This document shows, one piece after another, positions 18,217-25,738 of a stretch of DNA of 64,000 nucleotides. Source of the stretch: Rummeliibacillus pycnus. GTDB taxonomy: Bacteria > Bacillota > Bacilli > Bacillales_A > Planococcaceae. The notes below the pieces were generated by a model that saw nothing but the letters and a program-made list of their open reading frames with translations, did not search any database and was not told where the DNA came from. Positions within the stretch are counted from its first letter, which is position 1, and every line of letters starts with the position of its first letter. The translations under genes were made by a program, and so were the position numbers. The stretch covers positions 558,001-622,000 of the forward strand of contig NZ_KZ614145.1 in assembly GCF_002884495.1 (NCBI RefSeq), in the 5' to 3' direction.

Positions 18217-18272
18217 TAAAAATGTATCACAAGGAAGCTTAATCTTGAAGACTTCCAGTGATACATTTTTTA
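18217..18272 (+). terminator. Terminator after yqjA
   Basis: AAATGTATCAC and GTGATACATTT form the outer stem around an inner GGAAG/CTTCC stem, followed by a T run. Confidence 0.85.
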
Positions 18273-18359
18273 CTTTTTTGAAACCAGCACCATTACTTTT
18301 TCAGAGGAGTCCCCGAAATGAACAATAATGTAAACTTACTGACCGTAAAAAGTGAATTT

Positions 18360-18581
18360 TTAATATAAACGTTGACTCATACAAGGTGGGAAGCCATTGA
18401 TATCTTGAATCATGTGGAAATCATATTGTTTTAATGCAAATTGACTCTGATAGAGATATTCAAGAACAAGGAGCTTGCCATTGGATACATCACACAATAT
18501 TCCTGATGTACCTTGACCATTTGATAGCGATATTCCAACCGGTTTACCTATTAAATACGCAATTTTATGTTGCCACGGCAT
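18360..18581 (-). CDS. Small conserved-looking hypothetical protein
   Basis: 73 aa beginning MPWQHKIAYLIG, with a Gly-rich beta-strand part (GISLSNGQGTSGILCD) and a C-terminal FPPCMSQ. AAAGGA lies 9 nt before the chosen ATG; two earlier in-frame starts are too close to it. The pattern resembles small Sm-like or SH3-like beta-barrels, but no family is recognised. It is convergent with yqjA and may be a monocistronic unit at the edge of the accessory zone. Confidence 0.6.
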   Translation of the reverse strand: MPWQHKIAYLIGKPVGISLSNGQGTSGILCDVSNGKLLVLEYLYQSQFALKQYDFHMIQDINGFPPCMSQRLY

Positions 18582-18618
18582 AAGCATCAATCCTTTTAGA
18601 CTATTATATGTTTCCGGA

Positions 18619-19155
18619 GGTATTTAGTGATTACCAGGACATAAAATATCCGAAACGCGAATACAATTGGAAAATGTGCGAGTATTTTATAGGAGAACGC
18701 GAGTATTTCCCCAGAGAACGCGAGTAAATTCAATGAAACCGCGAGTAACCCCGAAACTCTTCTGATCCGCGGCAGTAGTTCGGTTGTAAAGGAAAATGAG
18801 TCCGCGGATAATATGAGCATCTGAGGTATTTAGTGGTTCCAGGACATAAAAAAGCCGAAACGCGGATACAATTGAAAAATGTGCGAGTATTTTATGGGAG
18901 AACGCGAGTATTTCCCCAGAGAACGCGAGTAAATTCAATGAAACCGCGAGTAACCCCGAAACTCTTCTGATCCGCGGCAGTAGTTCGGTTGTAAAGGAAA
19001 ATGAGTCCGCGGATAATATGAGCATCAAAGGTTTGAGTGATTCCAGGACATAAAAAAGCCGAAACGCGGATACAATTGGAAAATGTGCGAGTATTTTATG
19101 GGAGAACGCGAGTATTTCCCCAGAGAACGCGAGTAAATTCAATGAAACCGCGAGA
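18619..19155. repeat. Three tandem copies of a ~205-bp unit built on 21-bp GCGAGTA repeats
   Basis: Copies begin at 18619, 18825 and 19030, the last one incomplete. In the first copy GCGA/GCGAGTA words begin at 18657, 18678, 18699, 18720 and 18741, exactly 21 bp apart, then related GCGG words follow at 18769 and 18804. The other copies repeat this. The minus strand stays open over parts of the array, but the reading frame is not kept between copies and there is no ribosome site, so it is treated as non-coding. Confidence 0.9.
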
Positions 19156-19271
19156 ATTTCCATACAATTTTGCAGAATTTAAAATAAAACTTGCTGGAAG
19201 AAACTATTTATTTTGATTTAGATAAGAATGTTTGAACGAATAGTTTACCTTACTTTGTTGGATTAGAATAC

Positions 19272-19300
19272 TTTACATACCCCTATAGGTATGTTACGAT
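19272..19300 (+). promoter_or_regulatory. osmC-type gene promoter with operator-like palindrome
   Basis: TTTACA and TACGAT are separated by 17 bp. The spacer carries most of the palindrome ACATACCCCTATAGGTATGT (19275-19294), with arms ACATACC/GGTATGT. C-rich sites of this form are typical of CsoR/CstR-family repressors that sense copper or reactive sulfur. A near-identical site stands in the promoter of the DUF302 gene at 51.9 kb. Confidence 0.65.
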
Positions 19301-19398
19301 TTCATCGAGTTGGTATTGGATCAAGTAATAGGGAAATTAGTTTTGTCCTTTAAACTACTAACAAAAATATTATGAATTTCAATGGAGGCATCTTAATT

Positions 19399-19824
19399 AT
19401 GGATAATCAAAAAACAAATGTGAATGCAGTATGGAATGGAGGAATAGCAGATAATGGGACTCTAAAATCCGAACATTTTGATATACAAATTGCTCTCTCA
19501 AAATCTTCAGGTGGTAGCGGTAATGGAGCAGATCCAAAAGTTCTTCTTGTTAGTTCTGCAACAACTTGTTATATAGAGACTCTTATTTTTATGCTTGAAA
19601 GCAGGGGCCTACCTGTTGATGAACTTACCGTAAATACTGATACAACTGATGGATTTACTATTACTCACTATCCAAAAATCGTATTATCTGCTGATGCAAC
19701 AGAAGCACAAATTGAATCTGCACAACGAATTATTGAAGGAGCAGATAGAGGTTGTAAAGTTGGGAATTTATTAAGAAAAGCAGGTATTATAATTTCTGTC
19801 CAAGGTGAGGTTTCTATAAAATAA
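19399..19824 (+). CDS. OsmC family protein
   Basis: 141 aa. OsmC/Ohr-type proteins reduce organic peroxides or act on sulfur species. Two conserved Cys are present: Cys57 in SSATTCYIE and Cys119 in GADRGCKVG, the usual pair. GGAGG lies 10 nt before ATG 19399; an earlier in-frame ATG at 19372 precedes that site and is discounted. Relatives next to CstR-like regulators are linked to persulfide stress, and the palindrome in its promoter supports such control. The precise substrate cannot be read from the sequence. Confidence 0.85.
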   Translation: MDNQKTNVNAVWNGGIADNGTLKSEHFDIQIALSKSSGGSGNGADPKVLLVSSATTCYIETLIFMLESRGLPVDELTVNTDTTDGFTITHYPKIVLSADATEAQIESAQRIIEGADRGCKVGNLLRKAGIIISVQGEVSIK

Positions 19825-19940
19825 AATCATAATTAAGGAAATTTGAAAAAAGGTAAAATGATGTTCCGCGATGAGTGGGTTCGACCCCGACCACCGGGTG
19901 TCTTTAGGTTAATTTAAGCTGAGCTAATAAATTTCTGATA

Positions 19941-19983
19941 GCTCACAAACATTGATATATGAATGTTTGTGAGCTTTTTTGTT
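19941..19983 (+). terminator. Strong terminator
   Basis: GCTCACAAACATT pairs with AATGTTTGTGAGC, followed by TTTTTTG. It probably ends the OsmC transcript. Confidence 0.9.
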
Positions 19984-20111
19984 TTTTGAGAACACGATAG
20001 AAAACGATAAGAATTGAATTCATTTTACACAAATAGTTTAGTTGAAGGAAATATCATTTTATACAAAATATTCTTAAAGACTTTATGAGTAGTAATTATT
20101 TAATTGTATCA

Positions 20112-20146
20112 AAAAAAGCATATCCGATATTCAGATATGCTTTTAC
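20112..20146. terminator. Bidirectional terminator-like hairpin
   Basis: AAAAGCATATC and GATATGCTTTT flank a short loop, with A and T runs on the two sides. No gene ends directly at it. Confidence 0.7.
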
Positions 20147-20214
20147 TAAGGTTATTTTAAAGAAGAAAACATGTTAGTGAATAAATCTGTTGTAATCGAG
20201 TTTGGAGGTTTATT

Positions 20215-20570
20215 ATGGAGTTCTATAAATTTAGTGAAGATAGTGGGAAGAGGATTTAAAAATTTAATTCAGACTTTGTTATGTCACGAATTATCCAAAC
20301 TGAAAAACCAACACATATAGGTTGTATGTATTTAGATGTAAATGGAGTTATAGGCTATCACCAGCAGTAGTGCCTCAACTTTTTCTAATTATGAATGGAG
20401 TAGGTTATGTTAAATGTGATAAAAAAGAGTATGTTAAGGTTCAATCTGGAGATGCTGTTTTTGGGGATAAAGATGAATGGCATGAAACTAAAACTGACAC
20501 AGGATTAACTGCAATTGTTATTGAAAGTGAAGAGTTATGCCCGTCAACATTTATGCCATTAAAGAAATAG
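20215..20570 (+). pseudogene. Cupin-fold protein, broken by a nonsense codon and a frameshift
   Basis: ATG 20215 behind GGAGG opens MEFYKFSEDSGKRI, then TAA where a sense codon is expected, then the same frame goes on (KFNSDFVMSRIIQTEKP...). At about 20364 one base appears to be missing (CACCAG|CAGTAGTG), and the frame shifts to PAVVPQLFLIMNGVGY through to TAG at 20570. The reassembled chain, about 118 aa, is a single-domain cupin with DEWHETKT as its late metal-site strand. Two separate lesions argue for real decay rather than a single sequencing error. Confidence 0.8.
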
Positions 20571-20607
20571 TATTTTTTCAACTTTAGGAGTGCTTTAGTT
20601 AAATAAT

Positions 20608-20649
20608 GATCTTCCACAATCAGGCGCAATCATTTTAAATGATTGCGTC
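20608..20649. repeat. Dispersed CTTCCACAATCGGGCGC element, copy A
   Basis: GATCTTCCACAATCAGGCGC is followed by a hairpin, GCGCAATCATTTTAAATGATTGCG. Related copies are at 21.6, 23.05 and 23.66 kb. Confidence 0.75.
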
Positions 20650-20801
20650 TATTTCAATTATAAGAGCATGTTTAGTAAGGCAATATTAGAGAATGAAATA
20701 ATGCTCTTAGATATTCAGAAAGAACCTATCTTTAAAATAAAGGTTTAGAAAGTAAGAAATAGTAAAGTCTATTAGTGAAAAAAGTTAAATGAGGTGTTAA
20801 T

Positions 20802-21413
20802 ATGTATGAACATTTTGAGGTTATATTAAGGTCAATAACTGCTTTTGGACTGTTACTAATAGGCACGCGAATCCTAGGTAAACAAACGATCTCTCAAATG
20901 ACGATATTTGATTTCGTTGCAACCATTTCATTAGGCACCATAGCAGCCAACTTATCCTTTAATACATCTTTTGCTGGTGACCCGACAATTGTTATTGAAA
21001 ACGGACAAATACTAGAGAAAAATATGAATAAGATGCGTTATACGTTAGATTATTTAAATCAACAGTTACGGGAAAAGGACATCTTTAATATTGATGAGGT
21101 ACTGTTTGCAATTATAGAGACAAATGGGACATTAACCGTCTTAAGAAAGCCTCAATTTAGGAATGTCACTAGACAAGATTTAATGATACCGGTCACCCCT
21201 GAAAATAAATTGCCAATTGAACTTATTATGGATGGAGAAGTAATAAAGGAAAATTTAGAACAGAATCACCTAACGGAATCATGGTTACAAATTGAATTAA
21301 ATAAACGTAACTTAGATCAAAAGGATGTATTATATGCAGTCCTTTCCGGTAATGGAAATATGTATGTTAATCCATATGAGAATCATATTCATTCACCAAT
21401 TGATAAAGAATAA
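20802..21413 (+). CDS. DUF421 (YetF-type) membrane protein lacking internal helices
   Basis: 203 aa. The N-terminus (LLIGTRILGKQTISQMTIFD, FVATISLGTIAAN) and the C-terminal DUF421 domain (GDPTIVIENGQILEKNM, TLDYLNQQLRE) are clear. Family members normally carry two more membrane segments and a basic linker between these parts; here residue 56 joins directly to the FAGDPT motif, an in-frame loss of roughly 30 residues at about 20970. The protein may still be made but with altered topology. Family members are linked to spore or stress physiology; function unknown. Confidence 0.8.
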   Translation: MYEHFEVILRSITAFGLLLIGTRILGKQTISQMTIFDFVATISLGTIAANLSFNTSFAGDPTIVIENGQILEKNMNKMRYTLDYLNQQLREKDIFNIDEVLFAIIETNGTLTVLRKPQFRNVTRQDLMIPVTPENKLPIELIMDGEVIKENLEQNHLTESWLQIELNKRNLDQKDVLYAVLSGNGNMYVNPYENHIHSPIDKE

Positions 21414-21630
21414 ATGATATACCTCTTGATTTATTAAGAAAATTAGAATGTTTTCAGTAAAACAATCAGAGAAACGCAATTATAAAAAAGTTTTAAAACA
21501 AATAGATTGATAAATGGATATTAGCTGGATGTCCATACGAAGGCTTTTTATGGTTGAAGAAACTATATGGATCAGCTTCTTAATTAGGCATTAGTTCAAC
21601 AAACTAAGAAAGTATTCATAATCATTATCT

Positions 21631-21680
21631 TGATCTTCAGAAAACGGGCGCTTTCCTTTAATAAGTAACGGGTTCTCTTT
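21631..21680. repeat. Dispersed CGGGCGC element, copy B (degenerate)
   Basis: GATCTTCAGAAAACGGGCGC followed by TTTCCTTTAATAAG resembles the copy at 23.05 kb. It is the most diverged of the four copies. Confidence 0.55.
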
Positions 21681-21720
21681 TGAAGTGCAAAATTATAAAT
21701 AACAGTACAAATAACGTAGT

Positions 21721-21760
21721 AAAAAGCATGATGATTAGCAATTAAATCATCATGCTTTTT
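21721..21760. terminator. Long hairpin with flanking A and T runs
   Basis: AAAAAGCATGATGATT and AATCATCATGCTTTTT form a perfect 16-bp stem. It could terminate transcripts from either side. Confidence 0.85.
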
Positions 21761-22032
21761 CGCTTTCAAATATTATCCTTAATAATTCAAAGTTGTTATA
21801 TTTGGAATTACAATATCGGTTTAAGAGTGTAATGTAGTAGTTGGAACTTTTGAAGGATTTTGTGAAAAGGTGTACATAAGCTATTTTATAATGCAGTAAA
21901 TTACCTTTATATGGTAGAATAATTGATATTAGGAGTAATCTGAATTTTTAAAAAGTTCATTTTGTTAAGGAGGAAAAATTGAAATACAATTGAAATACAA
22001 GTGCAACTTTTATTCTATTTCTAATCCTATTA

Positions 22033-22953
22033 ATGCTCACTTCCTGTATGCAAACTGAAAAAAGTGAGGAACAACTTCATAAGAAAGAGCAAAATACTGA
22101 TTACAAAGAAATCAAGTACACATTCGAAGACCCTCAAACGAAACAAAAGTTTAAAATCGTTCATGCCAGTCAATTATTTGAGCGGTATATTGAAAAAGTG
22201 AAAGAGAATCCAAGCAAATCAACCTTGGAACTGTATAAAGAGGAAGTCATTCAGCCTGTTTACAAAGATTGTTTCGAAAATGGAGAATTCCTTTATATGG
22301 CAGAAGACCTTCTCAACTCGGCCCCTGATAGTTTAGCAGAATTAGAATTAATAAACGAAGAACTAGAAACTCGTAATCTAGTAATGAATAAAATCATTCA
22401 AGAATCACTTTTGAAATCCGCAGCACTTCTACCCTCTCAAAAGGATACAGCGGTGTGTGTATTTCCTTCTAGCCGTGCAAATATGCCGATGCTTACGGTT
22501 GGGGCTGGGAAAATTATTATCCCATATACTGGATATGATAAGGATGATTATATCAAGGTCAGTGTTGCCCATGAATATCTTCACAGTGTTTGGGCAGAAA
22601 AGTATTTAAGTAATTATTCTGGAACTGTTTTAGATAATTTTATATTTGAAGGAAAAGCGGTCATGTTCGAGAAAACCGTTTATCCTAATCTTGAAAGCAT
22701 CCCAGTGGATTTAACTTACGACAAAGAATTATGGTCTAAAATTGAACCTGATTTAAACAAAAAGGACTTGAATCGGCAGTTAGAAATTTTAGTTGGCGGA
22801 AAAGATTTACCGAGGTCATATGGTTATAGTGAAGGATATAAGATGATTAAATCCTATCTTGATTTAAATCCCGGCAAAACACCAGAAGAGTGGACTGGTC
22901 TAAGTACACAAGAAATCATCGAAAAAGGAAAATACTTTGAGAACTATAAATAG
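22033..22953 (+). CDS. DUF2268-type putative zinc protease, lipoprotein leader interrupted
   Basis: About 306 aa from the first available ATG. HEYLH near residue 178 is an HExxH zinc motif in the setting SVAHEYLHSVW used by DUF2268 proteins, with downstream FEGKAVMFEK and GYSEGYKM segments. MLTSC looks like a lipobox, but from this ATG no hydrophobic stretch precedes it. In frame upstream, TTG 21979 behind a perfect AAGGAGG would supply one, yet a TGA lies at its fifth codon (21991-21993). The exported form is therefore probably not made, or the gene is decaying. Confidence 0.7.
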   Translation: MLTSCMQTEKSEEQLHKKEQNTDYKEIKYTFEDPQTKQKFKIVHASQLFERYIEKVKENPSKSTLELYKEEVIQPVYKDCFENGEFLYMAEDLLNSAPDSLAELELINEELETRNLVMNKIIQESLLKSAALLPSQKDTAVCVFPSSRANMPMLTVGAGKIIIPYTGYDKDDYIKVSVAHEYLHSVWAEKYLSNYSGTVLDNFIFEGKAVMFEKTVYPNLESIPVDLTYDKELWSKIEPDLNKKDLNRQLEILVGGKDLPRSYGYSEGYKMIKSYLDLNPGKTPEEWTGLSTQEIIEKGKYFENYK

Positions 22954-23050
22954 AAACAAACCAGAGCGTTAGTTGAACAAGGACTTTCTTTTAAAGCCGA
23001 ACTATAATTCATTTTTTAAATTTTATTAAGTTAGGGATTTGGTTGAATAA

Positions 23051-23112
23051 CGATCTTCCACAATCGGGCGCTTTCCTTGAATAGGAAGGCTATCTCCGTC
23101 ATTTAAAGGGAC
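23051..23112. repeat. Dispersed CTTCCACAATCGGGCGC element, copy C
   Basis: GATCTTCCACAATCGGGCGC, then CTTTCCTTGAATAGGAAGGC, then TTTAAAGGGACAG. It is the fullest copy in the window and lies about 100 bp behind the DUF2268 gene. Confidence 0.8.
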
Positions 23113-23259
23113 AGTTAATGAAAGAAAATTTTGCAACTTTACTTTTAAATAAAATAATGCCTGTATTTCGTAAAATATGCACATCGTTGTTCAATAACTT
23201 TCAATTAAAGTAAGTAATGAGTTAAAATTAAAGTAATTGTAAAAGATGGGGGTCTTTTA

Positions 23260-23589
23260 ATGGCGACAATAGAGGATTTTTTGAAATTGGACATCCGTAT
23301 TGGTACTGTTGTTAAAGCGAAATTTTTTCCTGAAGCAAGAAAACCTGCAATAAAATTAGAAATTGATTTTGGGGAAATGGGCATTAAGCAGTCTTCTGCA
23401 CAAATTACACAAAGATATAAACCAGAACAACTTATTGGAAGTCAAGTAGTGGCAGTATTAAACTTCCCCCCGAGACGTATCGCAGGGTTTAAATCGGAGG
23501 TATTGGTAATTGGAGGGGTCCCAGAAGAAGGTGACGTGGTACTATTAAAACCAGATAAACCTGTTAAAAATGGAACACCAATAGCATAA
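23260..23589 (+). CDS. csaA: CsaA-like tRNA-binding domain protein
   Basis: 109 aa, a single EMAP/tRNA-binding OB-fold with KLDIRIGTV at the N-terminus and [15 protein letters not shown] in the nucleic-acid-binding face, the CsaA signature. B. subtilis CsaA has been described as a chaperone with secretion-related activity and binds tRNA. GGGGG lies 9 nt before the ATG. It stands alone, flanked by two repeat elements. Confidence 0.92.
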   Translation: MATIEDFLKLDIRIGTVVKAKFFPEARKPAIKLEIDFGEMGIKQSSAQITQRYKPEQLIGSQVVAVLNFPPRRIAGFKSEVLVIGGVPEEGDVVLLKPDKPVKNGTPIA

Positions 23590-23657
23590 AAATTTCCAAA
23601 AGAAACTTAATGTTAGGTACATTTATTGTTTCGTTAGCGGGATCTTATGTATATCAT

Positions 23658-23718
23658 GATATTCAACAATCGGGCGCTATTCTTGTAAAAGAATTGTGCC
23701 TTCTTTAGCTAAAGGGCC
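23658..23718. repeat. Dispersed CAACAATCGGGCGC element, copy D
   Basis: ATTCAACAATCGGGCGC, then a CTATTCTTGTAAAAGAATTG hairpin, then TTTAGCTAAAGGGCC. It follows csaA by about 70 bp. Confidence 0.75.
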
Positions 23719-23809
23719 ATTTAATGGAGGATGAATGGTATGTAAAATGTAAAATTTTTTGTAATAAACAAAACAAGTGGATATTAAGAGAAAGGAGATT
23801 AACGCCAAA

Positions 23810-24091
23810 ATGATTTTTGATGATTTATCAGATTCAAATGAAGTTAACTACGAAGTATTTCTGTTTTTTTTAAAGCAGGGTAGAGAAATTGAATTTACTT
23901 ATAATGGAGAAGAGTATTTTATACCTAACCACAAAAAAGGTAGAGTATTATTAAATGAAGAAGGAGATCATTTGAATCACTATATTGAAAATATGGAGGA
24001 ATTTGTAAGTAATGCTAAAATAGATGGATTAACATTAAAAGAAATCTTCCAAAATCAAAATGATAAAATCGAATTCGGAATTATTTTCTAA
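23810..24091 (+). CDS. Hypothetical protein, small and acidic
   Basis: 93 aa from ATG 23810, which lies 12 nt after AAAGGAG; a GTG 33 bp earlier is also in frame but has no ribosome site. The chain is soluble, with a short beta segment (GREIEFTYNGEEYFIP) and acidic helices. The layout resembles small immunity-like or SMI1-like proteins of Firmicutes, but no family is recognised. It forms a unit of its own, ended by a hairpin at 24125. Confidence 0.6.
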   Translation: MIFDDLSDSNEVNYEVFLFFLKQGREIEFTYNGEEYFIPNHKKGRVLLNEEGDHLNHYIENMEEFVSNAKIDGLTLKEIFQNQNDKIEFGIIF

Positions 24092-24123
24092 GTTCATTTT
24101 TCAATTAAATATGGAATAACCAG

Positions 24124-24172
24124 GGAGTATTGAATCTACACAATATATTGTGTCATTTGGTACTCTATTTTT
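24124..24172 (+). terminator. Terminator after the 93-aa gene
   Basis: GAGTA...TACTC encloses the perfect palindrome ACACAATATATTGTGT; TATTTTTG follows. Confidence 0.8.
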
Positions 24173-24337
24173 GTTTAAAAGAATTGAATGTATATTGAAG
24201 TAAACACAAACAACAACTGGTATCGTAATTATGCTCAAAATATAAATATTTATATGTAGCATAATTCATCAAATTATATTCAAACTAAGTTCAAGCCGAG
24301 GAGGTAATTGCATTAAAAAACAAAGGAGGATTCAGAA

Positions 24338-24757
24338 ATGAATCATGTTGTTGCCATAATAGGCAAATTTATAATGGTCGCTGCGATTCTTATTATTATT
24401 AATTCCTTCATATTTGGTGGGACGGTAACAAATTCATTAGTAATAAGCCTAGTTGTAACCGTAGTAACTTACATTGCAGGGGATATGTTTATTTTCCCGA
24501 AATCAGGAAATCGTAAAGAGTATGTTAGACGAAATACAATTGCCACTTTTTCGGATGGTATATTAGCTTTTGTATTAATTTATTTTGTAGGAGCGCTTTT
24601 AAATGATTACTTTAACACTGATCTTCTTGGTTCAGCTATTGCTTCGGCTCTTGTAATAGGAATTGGTGAATGGATTTTCCATAGATATCTGGACTTAAAT
24701 GTATTTTATAATCGGAATGACCGTCCAACCCTTAATAAAGGGCATTTATCCGATTAA
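24338..24757 (+). CDS. DUF2512 (YndM-like) membrane protein
   Basis: 139 aa with four membrane helices; GDMFIFPKSGNRKEYVRRNTIATFSDG in the middle and a GEWIFHRYL C-terminal segment fit the DUF2512/YndM family of Bacillales membrane proteins. AAAGGAGG lies 8 nt before the ATG. Relatives are often sporulation- or general-stress-linked, but no activity is known. Confidence 0.82.
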   Translation: MNHVVAIIGKFIMVAAILIIINSFIFGGTVTNSLVISLVVTVVTYIAGDMFIFPKSGNRKEYVRRNTIATFSDGILAFVLIYFVGALLNDYFNTDLLGSAIASALVIGIGEWIFHRYLDLNVFYNRNDRPTLNKGHLSD

Positions 24758-24762
24758 TGATT

Positions 24763-24799
24763 TAACCTGTCTTCACTATTGAAGGCAGGTTTTTTTTCA
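24763..24799 (+). terminator. Terminator after the DUF2512 gene
   Basis: AACCTGTCTTC pairs with GAAGGCAGGTT (one G-T pair) and runs into eight T. Confidence 0.9.
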
Positions 24800-25042
24800 T
24801 AAATAAAAGTTGAATCATCAAAGACAGATTATTTTATAGTTTTATCTGTAATGATACACAAAAGCTAATCCGTAATCCGTCCATATTTTAATTGTCGAAG
24901 ATGCAAATAAAAATGCAATTGGGTTAGTATAGATTAACTTCTTACGTTTTAATATTCCATACATCAACTCAACATTGAATTATTCTTTCTTTTGTGGTAA
25001 ATTTTAGTGGTTGTTGAAAATTAAATGAAAAGGAGTTTTGAT

Positions 25043-25624
25043 TTGAAAATTAGATTTGTCACGGTTGTTATTATTTTCAGCATGTTTTTAAGTGCATTTG
25101 TTGGTTCGTCATTTGCATCTGCAAAAATGAAGGATAGCCCTAACAAAAACTATTATGTGAAGTTGGCTCAAAATGCACCCTATTATGATCGTCCCAATGG
25201 GAAAAAACAAGGCATCATAAAGAAGGAATTTAAGGGAAAAGATTCTGAAGGTAATGAGCAATATATGACAAATTCAGTGAAAGTCATTCAGTATACAAGT
25301 GAAAAATGGGTAAAAGTTCAATTTTCAAATAAAAAATCTGGTAAATCGAAGCAAATCAAATTCATTAAAAGTGACAACATTAGAGCGAATTTTTATTCCC
25401 TCGATTATGTAATTATTGCCCCACAAACCGGAGTCAATTTAAGAGCAAGTAATACTGTTAAATCAAAGATCCTTACAACAATTCCTATGGGGGCTTTGGT
25501 TGAAGTTTATTATAAAAGTAATTGCGTAGAAAGTCCTATTAAGGATAAATGGGTACATGTACAATATATTAAAAACAATAAGAAATATATTGGGTATGTT
25601 TATGAAGGATTAGTGAAATATTAG
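25043..25624 (+). CDS. Secreted SH3b-domain protein
   Basis: 193 aa from TTG 25043, placed 8 nt after AAAAGGAG; the ATG at 25025 lies before that site. A signal peptide ends about SFASA. The C-terminal 75 residues have the bacterial SH3 pattern (TGVNLRASNTVKSKILTTIP, then KWVHVQY and GYVYEGLV), and the N-terminal half may be a second, diverged SH3-like unit (APYYDRPNGKKQG). Such domains bind cell-wall peptide, so a wall-associated role is likely. No catalytic domain is present. Confidence 0.75.
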   Translation: MKIRFVTVVIIFSMFLSAFVGSSFASAKMKDSPNKNYYVKLAQNAPYYDRPNGKKQGIIKKEFKGKDSEGNEQYMTNSVKVIQYTSEKWVKVQFSNKKSGKSKQIKFIKSDNIRANFYSLDYVIIAPQTGVNLRASNTVKSKILTTIPMGALVEVYYKSNCVESPIKDKWVHVQYIKNNKKYIGYVYEGLVKY

Positions 25625-25702
25625 TTTAGTCTATTTTAAATTGCGTAAACTCAGCAACTATCTTTAATACTAAAGCTATATAAAGTTTTAATACAGAACA
25701 TT

Positions 25703-25738
25703 ACAAGCCCCTAAACTTTTCGATTTAGGGGCTTTGAT
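25703..25738. terminator. Bidirectional terminator between the SH3b gene and ku
   Basis: AAGCCCCTAAA and TTTAGGGGCTT form an 11-bp stem shared by the converging genes. The T run on the plus side is short (TTTGATTT). Confidence 0.8.

Larger units (their letters stand above)
19825..20214. other. Intergenic region with two orphan terminators
   Basis: It contains strong hairpin terminators at about 19941 and 20112, the first about 115 bp behind the OsmC stop. The stretch 19860-19915 (CCGCGATGAGTGGGTTCGAC...) is GC-richer and has a TTCGA loop like a tRNA T-arm, but no tRNA can be folded. A short transcript ending at one of these terminators is possible. Confidence 0.4.
21414..21978. other. 565-bp intergenic region
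   Basis: No gene was found. It holds a degenerate copy of the dispersed CGGGCGC element (21631-21680) and a terminator-like hairpin at 21721-21760. The 3' part is AT-rich upstream of the AAGGAGG at 21967. Confidence 0.45.

Noticed and set aside
18619-19155. CRISPR array
   Set aside because: Units are contiguous 21-bp words in 205-bp blocks with no unique spacers, and no cas genes are nearby.
18687-19163. Minus-strand open frame of 158 codons over the tandem repeats, with seven-residue LLAFS-type repeats
   Set aside because: It has no ribosome site, the frame changes between repeat copies, and the heptad pattern follows from the 21-bp DNA period.
19860-19915. tRNA- or tmRNA-like 3' fragment (GGGTTCGACCCC)
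   Set aside because: Only a T-loop-like word is present; the arms do not pair and there is no CCA end.
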